A stretch of DNA of 64,000 nt. Source: Spongiactinospora sp. TRM90649. GTDB taxonomy: Bacteria; Actinomycetota; Actinomycetes; Streptosporangiales; Streptosporangiaceae. The DNA lies in NCBI RefSeq assembly GCF_029382225.1, contig NZ_JARLTC010000021.1, forward strand, positions 62,001-126,000, written 5' to 3'. Made by a program: the position numbers and the translations under genes. Below are positions 1-7,126 of the stretch, in pieces. Under the pieces are notes generated by a model. It was not told where the DNA came from. It worked only from the letters and a program-made list of their open reading frames with translations, and searched no databases. Within the stretch, counting starts at the first letter, position 1; each line of letters begins with the position of its first letter.

Positions 1-101
1 GGTGAGAGATGTCGCTGGTGAGGATACAAGGGCGTGGCCTCGCCGCTACTCCACGCGGCCCCGCCCTCACACCGCGCGGCGGGAGGTGCCCGGAGCGCGC
101 G

Positions 102-2093
102 TCACTCGGCGCGGTCGCGCTTCTCCAGTTCGGCGAGGTAGGCGTTGTAGGCGTCGAGCTCGGCGTCGCCGCTGCCGCCGGTGCGCGCCGCGACTGCGTC
201 CGCTCTGCGGTCGGCGTGCCGGGCCTTGCGGTCGTCGTCGCGCCACCACTGGATGGCCAGCGCGATGAGCACGATCAGGGTCGGGATCTCGCCGAACCCC
301 CACGCGATCCCGCCGCCGGTCTGCTGGTCGACCACGGCCGAGGTGCCCCACGTGCGGCCGAGCTGGTCGTAGTAGGTCGGCGCGAGCGGGGTGGTCATCA
401 TCATCAGCGCGATGCCGAAGAACGCGTGGAACGGCATCGTCACGAACAGCGTGAGCAGCCTGCCCACGTGCGGCAGCGAGTGCGGGGCCGGGTCGACGCC
501 GATGATCACCCAGAAGAACAGCGTGCCGCTGGCCAGGAAGTGCACCGACATCGCGATGTGGCCGAGATGGCTCTCCATCGCGGAGGCGAACAGCGGCGTG
601 AAGTACAGCGCGTAGGTGGAGACGATGAAGATCGTGGTGGCGATCGCCGGATGGGCCAGGAACCGGGCCGCCCTGCTGTGCAGGATGACCGTGATCCACT
701 CACGCGGCCCCCGGTCGCCCCGGCGGACGGCGGGCTTGAGCGCCCGCAGCGCCAGCGTCACCGGCGCGCCGAGCACCAGGAAGATCGGCACCAGCATGGA
801 GATGACCATGTGCTCGGCCATGTGCGCGCTGAACAGCACCTTGGCGTAGCGGCCGACACCGCTCTGGGTGACCAGCAGCAGGATCAGGACGCCGACGACC
901 CAGGCCGCGGTGCGGCCCCACGGCCAGTGGTCGCCGCGCCGCCGCAGACGGATCACCCCGGCCGCGTAGAGGCCGCCGAGCAGCGCCGTGACGACGGCGA
1001 AGAACAGGTCGAACCACCACAGGGAGACCAGGTTGCCCAGCGAGATCTCCGGCGGCACCGGGAAGCCGAGCAGTTCGAAGGCGCGGTCGATCGGCACCGG
1101 CGCGGGCGGCGGCGGGGTGCGGCCCAGCCCCATGGCCAGGCCGACCGTGGCGAGCATGAGCACGGTCTCGCCGGTGGCGAGCCGGATGTAGGAGCGGGGC
1201 TCGCCCTTGGCCAGGCGGGGCAGCGTGCGCTCGCGGTGCAGGTAGCCCAGCACGCCGAGGACGCAGAACGCGGTCGTCTTGGCCACGATGAGCAGGCCGT
1301 AGCTGGAGGTGAACAGGTCGGACAGGGTGGTGAGCTGGGCCAGGGTGATGAACACCCCGGACAGGCCCATGCCGACGAAGCACCACAGCGCCATCCGGGA
1401 GAACCGGGCGGCGGCGATCGGCAGGTGCGGGCCGCCGCGCATGGCGTGCACGGTGAGCACGACCAGCCCGCCCACCCACAGGGCCAGGGCGATCAGGTGG
1501 AAGGCGATGCCGCTGGTGGCCATCGAGTGGTTGGGCGAGGAGGAGGAGTGGCCGGTCAGCGCGGGCGGCAGCAGCGTGGCCACGGCCAGGACCAGCAGCC
1601 CGCCGGACGCGCCCGTGGTGATCGCGCCCCGGGAGAACAGGGCGATGGCGACGGCGAAGAGCACCACCAGGGTGAGCGCAACGCCCTGGGAGCTCTGGCT
1701 GGCGAAGCTGAGCAGCTCGTTGCCGTTCAGCACCTGGGAGACCGGCGCGCCCCAGATCTCCGAGACGGTGAACAGCATCGTGGCGGCGGTGGCCCCGGCC
1801 CAGGCCAGGGCCAGCCAGGAGGCGGCCTTGACGTATTCCGGGGCGGGCCTGGCCAGCAGCCCCTTGTCGCTGGGCAGCAGCATGGTCGAGACCAGCAGCG
1901 CGCCGACGGTGAGCACGCCGGAGGCGTTCATCACCAGCTTGGACAGCGGCAGGCCCCACCTGGTGAGCATGCCCTCGTCGGGCAGGCCGGGGATGATGCG
2001 CGGCGTGGCCGCGCCCCCGACGTACATCGCCACCACGAGGGCGGCCACCGCGGCGGCGGAGGCGGCCAGCGCGAGACGCACGCTCCTGTTCAC
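102..2093 (-). CDS. CopD-CtaG fusion membrane protein (copper transport / oxidase assembly)
   Basis: A 663-residue polytopic membrane protein. The first half resembles the CopD copper-import family, with many hydrophobic helices and a His/Met/Ser-rich stretch (GHSSSSPNHSMA). The second half matches the CtaG family that delivers copper to cytochrome c oxidase, with the motif HMAEHMVISMLVP and a following VGVDP-type loop. Known fusions of this kind occur in actinobacteria and place copper handling in the cytoplasmic membrane. The GTG start at 2093 is chosen because it lies 4 bases after the stop of the upstream small gene at 2098, so the two form an operon. A longer reading to 2195 would overlap that gene and adds a non-membrane Cys/Ser-rich leader. 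Family call is secure; the substrate is inferred. Confidence 0.9.
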   Translation of the reverse strand: MNRSVRLALAASAAAVAALVVAMYVGGAATPRIIPGLPDEGMLTRWGLPLSKLVMNASGVLTVGALLVSTMLLPSDKGLLARPAPEYVKAASWLALAWAGATAATMLFTVSEIWGAPVSQVLNGNELLSFASQSSQGVALTLVVLFAVAIALFSRGAITTGASGGLLVLAVATLLPPALTGHSSSSPNHSMATSGIAFHLIALALWVGGLVVLTVHAMRGGPHLPIAAARFSRMALWCFVGMGLSGVFITLAQLTTLSDLFTSSYGLLIVAKTTAFCVLGVLGYLHRERTLPRLAKGEPRSYIRLATGETVLMLATVGLAMGLGRTPPPPAPVPIDRAFELLGFPVPPEISLGNLVSLWWFDLFFAVVTALLGGLYAAGVIRLRRRGDHWPWGRTAAWVVGVLILLLVTQSGVGRYAKVLFSAHMAEHMVISMLVPIFLVLGAPVTLALRALKPAVRRGDRGPREWITVILHSRAARFLAHPAIATTIFIVSTYALYFTPLFASAMESHLGHIAMSVHFLASGTLFFWVIIGVDPAPHSLPHVGRLLTLFVTMPFHAFFGIALMMMTTPLAPTYYDQLGRTWGTSAVVDQQTGGGIAWGFGEIPTLIVLIALAIQWWRDDDRKARHADRRADAVAARTGGSGDAELDAYNAYLAELEKRDRAE

Positions 2094-2097
2094 CGGG

Positions 2098-2304
2098 TCA
2101 CCGCTTCTTCTTGCCGCGCAGGCTGAGAACCATGCCGATGCCGACGCCCGCCAGGCCGCCGATGATGATCCACAACCACATACCGGGCCCTTCATCCCCC
2201 GAGGGGGCGAAGGCCGCGTCGGCGAGGGCGGGCGGGGCCAGGGCCCCGCCCAGTGACACGGCGAAGAGGACGGCCAGCACGGCGCCCAACGGGAAAGTCT
2301 TCAT
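2098..2304 (-). CDS. small exported/membrane protein upstream of copD-ctaG
   Basis: A 68-residue protein. Residues 1-28 look like a cleavable signal peptide ending in a PPALADA-type site. A single transmembrane helix (about 43-62) follows, and a basic tail RGKKKR stays in the cytoplasm. It is the first gene of a two-gene operon with the CopD-CtaG gene, whose start comes 4 bases after this stop. The layout (signal, short linker, C-terminal anchor) resembles the ends of actinobacterial CopC proteins without the beta-sandwich copper domain, so it may be a CopC remnant or a small assembly partner. No family was recognised, and the function is unknown. Confidence 0.7.
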   Translation of the reverse strand: MKTFPLGAVLAVLFAVSLGGALAPPALADAAFAPSGDEGPGMWLWIIIGGLAGVGIGMVLSLRGKKKR

Positions 2305-2376
2305 GACGCCCCCAGGCTACCGAGACCACGGGCCGGTCCGGACCTCGGAGCACCGCCTTTGGGCCCCCTGACCCGG

Positions 2377-3666
2377 CTACAACCCGACGCTGGTGAGCGC
2401 CCGCTGGTAGGCGGCGACGCTGCCCGGGCCGTCGTCCAGCTTGCCGAGCACCTCGGCGACCGTCCGCCAGCCCTGCGCGGCGCGCCGCGCGGGCGTCACC
2501 TGCTCCAGCCACCGCTTGGCCGCGTCGATCGCCGCGTGGGCCTCGTTCCGCTTGCCGAGCATGGCGTAGGCGCCGGACAGCAGGAGCTGGACCTCGGCGC
2601 CCAGGCCGTTGGTCGTGCTGGAGACCAGGTCGTGGGCGGCGGCAGCGTGGACCACGGCCTCGTCGAAGTTGCCGAGCGCGAACTCCACCCGGGACAGCTC
2701 GCGTTCGCACCTGGCCTGGTCGCCGCTGCCCGCGGAGGTCTCGGCCAGTTCGTGCTGGGAGCGCAGCAGCGCCTCCCGGCAGTTCTCGGCCTCGTCGGGG
2801 CGGATGCGGAAGCGCAGGTAGGTGTAGGCGAGCTTGACGCGCGCCAGGTTGCGGGGGTCGCCGTTCTCGGAGTGGACGGCGAGCGCCCGCTCGGCCAGGA
2901 CCAGGGATTCCTCCTTCTGGTTCAGGGCCTCGGCGAGCATCGCACCGTTCCAGCACGCCGCCACGGTGGCGCGCGGGGTGCCCAGCAGGTCGGCGGCGGC
3001 GATCAGCTCGGCGCAGAACTGCTTGGCGCGCATGAGGTCGCCGCGGAGCTGGTAGGCGGCCAGGAGCGTGGCGCCCAGCTCGACCAGGTCGTCGTTCCAG
3101 GCGGGACGCACCGGCCCCATCAGGATCTGCTCGCAGACCTGGACGGCCGCCGCGAAGTCGCCCCGCTCCCGGTAGCAGCGGGACAGCGCGATGGCGACGG
3201 CGACGTGCCGTTCCGGCGTCATGCTGTCACCGGCGGAGGCGCGCAGGCCGTTCAGGGTCGCGATCGCCGAGTCGAGGTCGCCCCCGGCCTCCATCGCCCG
3301 TGCCAGGCCGAACTCGGCGTCGAGGCGGAACTGCACCAGGCCCGCGACGTTGTTGTCGGCGACCAGGTCGGCGTAACGCCTGCGGGCCTCGGAGACCTCG
3401 CCGTTCTCCAGCGCGATGCGGGCGTAGCCGAGTTCGAGTTCGAGCTCCTGCATCTGCTCGGCGGTCACACCGTTGACCAGGTAGCTCAGCGAGCAGTCGA
3501 GCTTATTCGCGAGCAGCTCCAAAACCGCCGAAGTTGGCGTCCGCTTCCCGCTTTCGATAAGAGATACATAGCTGTCGGACAGCTCCGGATGCGCGAGCTG
3601 AGCTTGGGACAGACCGCGCTGCCTGCGGATTGTCTTAATGCGCTGGCCCACCAGATCTTGACTCAC
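2377..3666 (-). CDS. XRE-family regulator with TPR-like sensor domain, copy 1
   Basis: A 429-residue protein with an XRE helix-turn-helix at residues 4-60 (QRIKTIRRQRGLSQ, SDSYVSLIESGKRTP) followed by about 350 residues of repeated amphipathic helices of TPR type. This is the architecture of peptide-sensing RRNPP regulators. A GTG start at 3666 is preferred because AAGGGG sits 5 bases upstream; a TTG at 3684 is the alternative. It is divergent from a 46-residue exported peptide gene at 3721, with only 54 bp between starts. A close paralogue of exactly the same length, with its own small peptide gene, lies at 4028-5317. The DNA-binding call is secure. The idea that the TPR part binds the neighbouring peptide is inference. 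Confidence 0.85.
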   Translation of the reverse strand: MSQDLVGQRIKTIRRQRGLSQAQLAHPELSDSYVSLIESGKRTPTSAVLELLANKLDCSLSYLVNGVTAEQMQELELELGYARIALENGEVSEARRRYADLVADNNVAGLVQFRLDAEFGLARAMEAGGDLDSAIATLNGLRASAGDSMTPERHVAVAIALSRCYRERGDFAAAVQVCEQILMGPVRPAWNDDLVELGATLLAAYQLRGDLMRAKQFCAELIAAADLLGTPRATVAACWNGAMLAEALNQKEESLVLAERALAVHSENGDPRNLARVKLAYTYLRFRIRPDEAENCREALLRSQHELAETSAGSGDQARCERELSRVEFALGNFDEAVVHAAAAHDLVSSTTNGLGAEVQLLLSGAYAMLGKRNEAHAAIDAAKRWLEQVTPARRAAQGWRTVAEVLGKLDDGPGSVAAYQRALTSVGL

Positions 3667-3685
3667 CGGCACCCCTTGGAACAAT
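3658..3685 (+). promoter_or_regulatory. promoter of CC-peptide gene 1
   Basis: TTGACT (3658-3663), 16 bp, AACAAT (3680-3685), pointing at the peptide gene at 3721. The -35 box overlaps the start region of the divergent regulator, whose GTG is at 3664-3666, so a regulator bound here would affect both genes. The same boxes recur with the same spacing in copy 2. Inferred from sequence only. Confidence 0.5.
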
Positions 3686-3720
3686 GTCGTCGAACGAAAA
3701 CCAGTGACGGGAGCACCACC

Positions 3721-3861
3721 ATGCGTCGACGCCTCGCTGTCTCCGCCCTGACCGTGCTATGCACGACCATCCTGGCTGTCGTGGCCAATACTAGCGCCGC
3801 GTACGCCGGTCCGCCGGGCACGCAAATCATCACCAACGCGAAGGACATCTTCTGCTGCTAG
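3721..3861 (+). CDS. small exported peptide ending in Cys-Cys, copy 1 (candidate signalling peptide)
   Basis: A 46-codon gene. The product starts MRRRL, has a hydrophobic core (about 5-24) and a signal-peptidase-I-like site AAYA/GP after residue 29, leaving a 17-residue tail that ends DIFCC. GGGAG lies 8 bases upstream of the ATG. It is divergent from the XRE-TPR regulator at 2377-3666. The second copy at 5372-5503 shares the MRRRL start, the export signal and the terminal Cys-Cys, but its mature part is unrelated in sequence. No modification enzymes lie nearby, so a RiPP precursor is less likely than an exported pheromone-like peptide. Function is inference from architecture. Confidence 0.7.
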   Translation: MRRRLAVSALTVLCTTILAVVANTSAAYAGPPGTQIITNAKDIFCC

Positions 3862-3951
3862 AAAGCTGATCGGCTGCACCGATCACCGCAGTCGACGAAC
3901 CCCCGGGGCGCAGTGCCGGCAGGGTGCGGGATCTCCGCCCCTCCCCCGGAT

Positions 3952-3997
3952 CTCGGCCGGCGCCAGACCGTGCGCGTCTGATTCATCGCCGGCCGAG
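3952..3997. terminator. nested inverted repeat between convergent genes
   Basis: CTCGGCCGGCG (3952-3962) pairs perfectly with CGCCGGCCGAG (3987-3997). Inside the loop, CAGAC (3964-3968) pairs with GTCTG (3976-3980). It sits between the convergent peptide gene 1 and regulator copy 2, so a bidirectional terminator is likely. There is no T-run. Confidence 0.55.
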
Positions 3998-4027
3998 GTG
4001 CCGTCGTTACACGTCCCGGTACCGTCG

Positions 4028-5317
4028 TCACAGCCCGACGCTGGTGAGAGCCCGCTGGTAGGCGGCGACGCTACCGGGGCCGTCGTTGAGCTTGCCGAGC
4101 ACCTCGGCGACCGTCCGCCAGCCCTGCGCCGCCCGTCGCGCGGGTGTCACCTGCTCAAGCCACCGCTTGGCCGCGTCGATCGCGGTGCGCGCCTCGACGC
4201 GGCGGTCGGCCATCGCGTAGGCGGCGGCCAGCAGGAGCTGGGCGTCGGCGCCCAGCCCGTTGGTCGCGCTGGAGACCAGGTCGTGCGCGGCCACCGCGTG
4301 GTGGATCGCCCGGGAGAAGTTGCCGAGGGCCAGCTCCACGTGCGCCAGCTCAAGCTCGCACCGCGCCTGGTCGGCCACGCTCGCCGACGACTCGGCGAGC
4401 TCCCGCTGCGAGTGCAGCAGCGCGGCGCGGCAGTCCTCCGCCTCCTCCGGGCGCAGCCGCAGCCGCAGCCAGGTGTAGGCGAGGCGCACCCGCGCCAGGT
4501 TGTGCTGGTCGCCGATCTCGGCGTGCACCGCGAGCGCCCGGGTGGCCAGGGTCAGCGCCTCCTCCTTGCGGCCGACCACCTCGGCCAGCAGCGCGCCGTT
4601 CCAGCAGGCGGCGACGGTGGCGCGGGGGCTGCCGAGCAGGTCGGCGGCGGCGATCAGCTCGGCGCAGAACTGCTGGGCCCGCAGCAGGTCGCCGCGCAGG
4701 TCGTAGGCCGCCAGCAGGGTGGCGCCCAGTTCGACGAGATCGTCGGTCCAGGCGGGACGCACCGGCCCCATCAGGATCTGCTCACAGATCTGGACGGCCG
4801 CCGCGAAGTCGCCGCGCTCCCGGTAGCAGCGGGACAGCGCGATCGCCACCGCGATGTGCCGCTCGGGGCTCATGCCGTCACCGGCCGAGGCGCGCAGGCC
4901 GTTCAGGGTGGCGATCGCCGAGTCGAGGTCGCCCCCGGCCTCCATCGCCCGCGCCAGCCCGAACTCGGCGTCGATCCGGACGGTGAGAAGCCCCGCCACG
5001 TTGTTGTCGGCGACCAGGTCGGCGTAACGCCTGCGGGCCTCGGAGACCTCGCCGTTCTCCAGCGCGATCCGCGCGTAGCCCAGCTCCAGTTCGAGCTCCT
5101 GCATCTGCTCGGCGGTCACGCCGTTGACCAGATAGCTCAGCGAGCAGTCCAGTTTGCGCGCCAGCAGGTCGAGGACCGCCGGGGTGGGTGTGCGTTTCCC
5201 GCTCTCGATGAGTGACACATAACTGTCGCTCAGCTCCGGATGCGCGAGCTGAGCTTGGGAAAGTCCGCGCTGCCTGCGGATTGTCTTAATGCGCTGGCCC
5301 ACCAGATCTTGACTCAC
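4028..5317 (-). CDS. XRE-family regulator with TPR-like sensor domain, copy 2
   Basis: A 429-residue paralogue of the regulator at 2377-3666, identical in length and nearly identical in the helix-turn-helix (residues 4-60). The helical-repeat region has many substitutions, concentrated between about residues 150 and 370. The GTG start at 5317 has the same AAGGGG ribosome binding site as copy 1; longer in-frame starts to 5632 run over the divergent peptide gene and are rejected. It faces the 43-residue peptide gene at 5372 across 54 bp. Conserved DNA-binding half plus a diverged sensor half is what paired regulator/peptide duplicates with different specificities would show. That interpretation is inference. 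Confidence 0.85.
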   Translation of the reverse strand: MSQDLVGQRIKTIRRQRGLSQAQLAHPELSDSYVSLIESGKRTPTPAVLDLLARKLDCSLSYLVNGVTAEQMQELELELGYARIALENGEVSEARRRYADLVADNNVAGLLTVRIDAEFGLARAMEAGGDLDSAIATLNGLRASAGDGMSPERHIAVAIALSRCYRERGDFAAAVQICEQILMGPVRPAWTDDLVELGATLLAAYDLRGDLLRAQQFCAELIAAADLLGSPRATVAACWNGALLAEVVGRKEEALTLATRALAVHAEIGDQHNLARVRLAYTWLRLRLRPEEAEDCRAALLHSQRELAESSASVADQARCELELAHVELALGNFSRAIHHAVAAHDLVSSATNGLGADAQLLLAAAYAMADRRVEARTAIDAAKRWLEQVTPARRAAQGWRTVAEVLGKLNDGPGSVAAYQRALTSVGL

Positions 5318-5336
5318 CGGCACCCCTTGGAACAAT
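5309..5336 (+). promoter_or_regulatory. promoter of CC-peptide gene 2
   Basis: TTGACT (5309-5314), 16 bp, AACAAT (5331-5336), as in copy 1. The 54 bp between the two divergent start codons differs from copy 1 at only one position. Confidence 0.5.
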
Positions 5337-5371
5337 GTCGTCGAACGAAACCCAGTGACGGGAGCACCACC

Positions 5372-5503
5372 ATGCGTCGACGCCTCACACTCTTCGCCCT
5401 GGCCGTCCTGTACACGGCCCTCTCGGCCGTGCCAGTCAATGCTATGACTGCGGAGGTCTCTACGTCTCCCGCGGTAAACACCGACGCCCCGCGATGCTGT
5501 TAA
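5372..5503 (+). CDS. small exported peptide ending in Cys-Cys, copy 2 (candidate signalling peptide)
   Basis: A 43-residue product with an MRRRL start, a hydrophobic core and a likely signal-peptidase site PVNA/MT after residue 24. The predicted 19-residue mature part ends APRCC. It is the duplicate of the gene at 3721-3861: the signal sequence is similar and the last two cysteines are identical, but the rest of the mature part differs. The ribosome binding site is GGGAG. The stop (TAA, 5501-5503) overlaps tail-to-tail by 4 bases with the convergent PucR gene. It is likely co-regulated with the divergent XRE-TPR gene. The role as a signal or XRE ligand is inferred, not shown. Confidence 0.68.
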   Translation: MRRRLTLFALAVLYTALSAVPVNAMTAEVSTSPAVNTDAPRCC

Positions 5504-7032
5504 GTAATCCGTAGAGCGAGAAAGAGATCGACGCGGTCGGTCATCGTGGACAGGTCGCGGCCGGTCAGTTCCTCCACTCTGCGGATGCGGTATCGCACTG
5601 TGTTGACATGCACGTGCAGGCGCTCGGCGCACATGTTCCAGGAGCCCGCGCAGTCCAGGAACGCGCCGAGCGTACGCACGAGCTCCGACTGGTGTCTGCC
5701 GTCGTAGTCGAGTAGCGGGTCGAGCAGGCGTGCGGCGAACGACCGCCGTACATCCCCCGGGACCGTGGCCAGCAGCAGGTCGTGCGTGTAAATCTCATCG
5801 CTGGTCACCACACCCCCGTTACGGGCTTCGGCGAGCCTTCTGGCGTGCCCGGCCTCCTCCGCGCCGCCGCGCAGCGCCGCCGCGCCGGTGAGCGCGCCGC
5901 TGACGCCGATCGAGACGCGCATCTCCGGCACGCCCTGGGCCAGCGCCCGTGCGCCGTCGCGCAGCCGTCCGGCCAGCTCGGCGACGGTCTCGCGGTCGCC
6001 GAGGGGCACCACGGCGACCGCGCCGTCCGCCCCCGCGTGGGCGACGACGCCGCCGCCCGCCAGCTCCTCCACGATCTGCCCGCCCAGCGTGGGCGCGTCC
6101 GGGCCGCGCCCGGCGCGGGGCCTGGCCGCCACGGCGGCCACCACCGCGTACGGCTCGGCGGGGTCGATCCCGCAGGCCGAGAACCGGGTCGCCACCTCGG
6201 CGGGCTCGCCCCCGGCCACGGCCAGCGAGACGAGCTGCTCGGCGAGCCTGCGCTCCACCCGGCGTCCCTCCTCCAGCCGGGTCCGCTCCAGGGCGACGCA
6301 GGCCGCCAGCTCGTAACCGAGGTCGACCTGCTCGGTGAGGTCTCCGGCGCAGATCAGGGCCCATCCGGCGGCCCGGTGCCCCCGGCAGACGCCGAAGACG
6401 GTGTAGCGGCCGTCCGGCATGGGCGCCACGTGCGGCAGCCGGGGCGCGGTGAGGTAGACGTGGGCGAGCCGGTCCAGCGGGGCGCCCGCCAGGTCGCCGA
6501 CGATCACCTCGCCGGTCGCGGAGACGACCGCGGCGTCCAGGTGCAGCTCACGGGCGGTCAGGTCGAACACGGCGGTCAGCCCGGCGCCCTCGGCGACTGC
6601 GGCCACCAGGCGGCGGTGCCTGCCGAGCGCGTCGCGAACGTCCACGGTCAGCCGGGCGCCGAGCACCTCGGTGATCTCGCGGAACGAGGTCTCCTCTGGC
6701 ACCGCGAACACCGGCAGCCCGCGCTCGGCGCAGGCCCGCACCAGGTCGTCCGGGATCATGCCCAGCCGGGCCCGGCCGGCGCCCACCGCCGCCACCCCGG
6801 CCCCGCGCAGTGCCTCGGCGAAACGCTCGGAATCGGCGGGGTCCGTCCGCCACATCAACCCGGTGAGCACCAGCTCACCGCCGCCCAGATAACGCCCGGG
6901 ATCGGGCAGATCGGTGATGTGCACGCCGGTGAATTCCCGGTCGAGATATTCACCGCCGGCGAGCAGGGAAAGGCCGAGCCTTTCCATGGACAGGAGTTCG
7001 CGTATTCGCACAGGTAACGATACCCCCGCCAT
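5500..7032 (-). CDS. PucR-family transcriptional regulator (purine catabolism type)
   Basis: About 510 residues. The N-terminal PucR sensor domain (IRELL, then GLSLLAGGEYLDREF and a GGELVLTGL motif) is followed by a GGDEF-like linker and a C-terminal PucR helix-turn-helix (LHVHVNTVRYRIRRVEELTGRDL). PucR regulators control purine and allantoin catabolism genes. The xanthine dehydrogenase subunit and purine permease transcribed divergently from 7127 are the obvious targets. The start is uncertain: ATG at 7032 has no ribosome binding site, while GTG at 7011 has GGGGG about 10 bases upstream. The 3' end overlaps the stop of the convergent peptide gene by 4 bases. Confidence 0.9.
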   Translation of the reverse strand: MAGVSLPVRIRELLSMERLGLSLLAGGEYLDREFTGVHITDLPDPGRYLGGGELVLTGLMWRTDPADSERFAEALRGAGVAAVGAGRARLGMIPDDLVRACAERGLPVFAVPEETSFREITEVLGARLTVDVRDALGRHRRLVAAVAEGAGLTAVFDLTARELHLDAAVVSATGEVIVGDLAGAPLDRLAHVYLTAPRLPHVAPMPDGRYTVFGVCRGHRAAGWALICAGDLTEQVDLGYELAACVALERTRLEEGRRVERRLAEQLVSLAVAGGEPAEVATRFSACGIDPAEPYAVVAAVAARPRAGRGPDAPTLGGQIVEELAGGGVVAHAGADGAVAVVPLGDRETVAELAGRLRDGARALAQGVPEMRVSIGVSGALTGAAALRGGAEEAGHARRLAEARNGGVVTSDEIYTHDLLLATVPGDVRRSFAARLLDPLLDYDGRHQSELVRTLGAFLDCAGSWNMCAERLHVHVNTVRYRIRRVEELTGRDLSTMTDRVDLFLALRIT

Positions 7033-7126
7033 TTGGAGGAAGCTACAACCACACGCGCGGGGCGGACGCCCGGTTTGATCGCCGAGCCCATAGGCCCTTT
7101 CCCGGCCGCGCTGATGTACTGCCGAT

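Noticed and set aside
9..2126. Long plus-strand open frame opposite the CopD-CtaG gene
   Set aside because: Composition is Arg/Gln/Gly/His-rich without domains; it is the GC-rich antisense shadow of a clear membrane protein.
3721..5503. Small Cys-Cys peptides as RiPP or lantibiotic precursors
   Set aside because: No modification, protease or export genes are adjacent; both neighbours are regulators.
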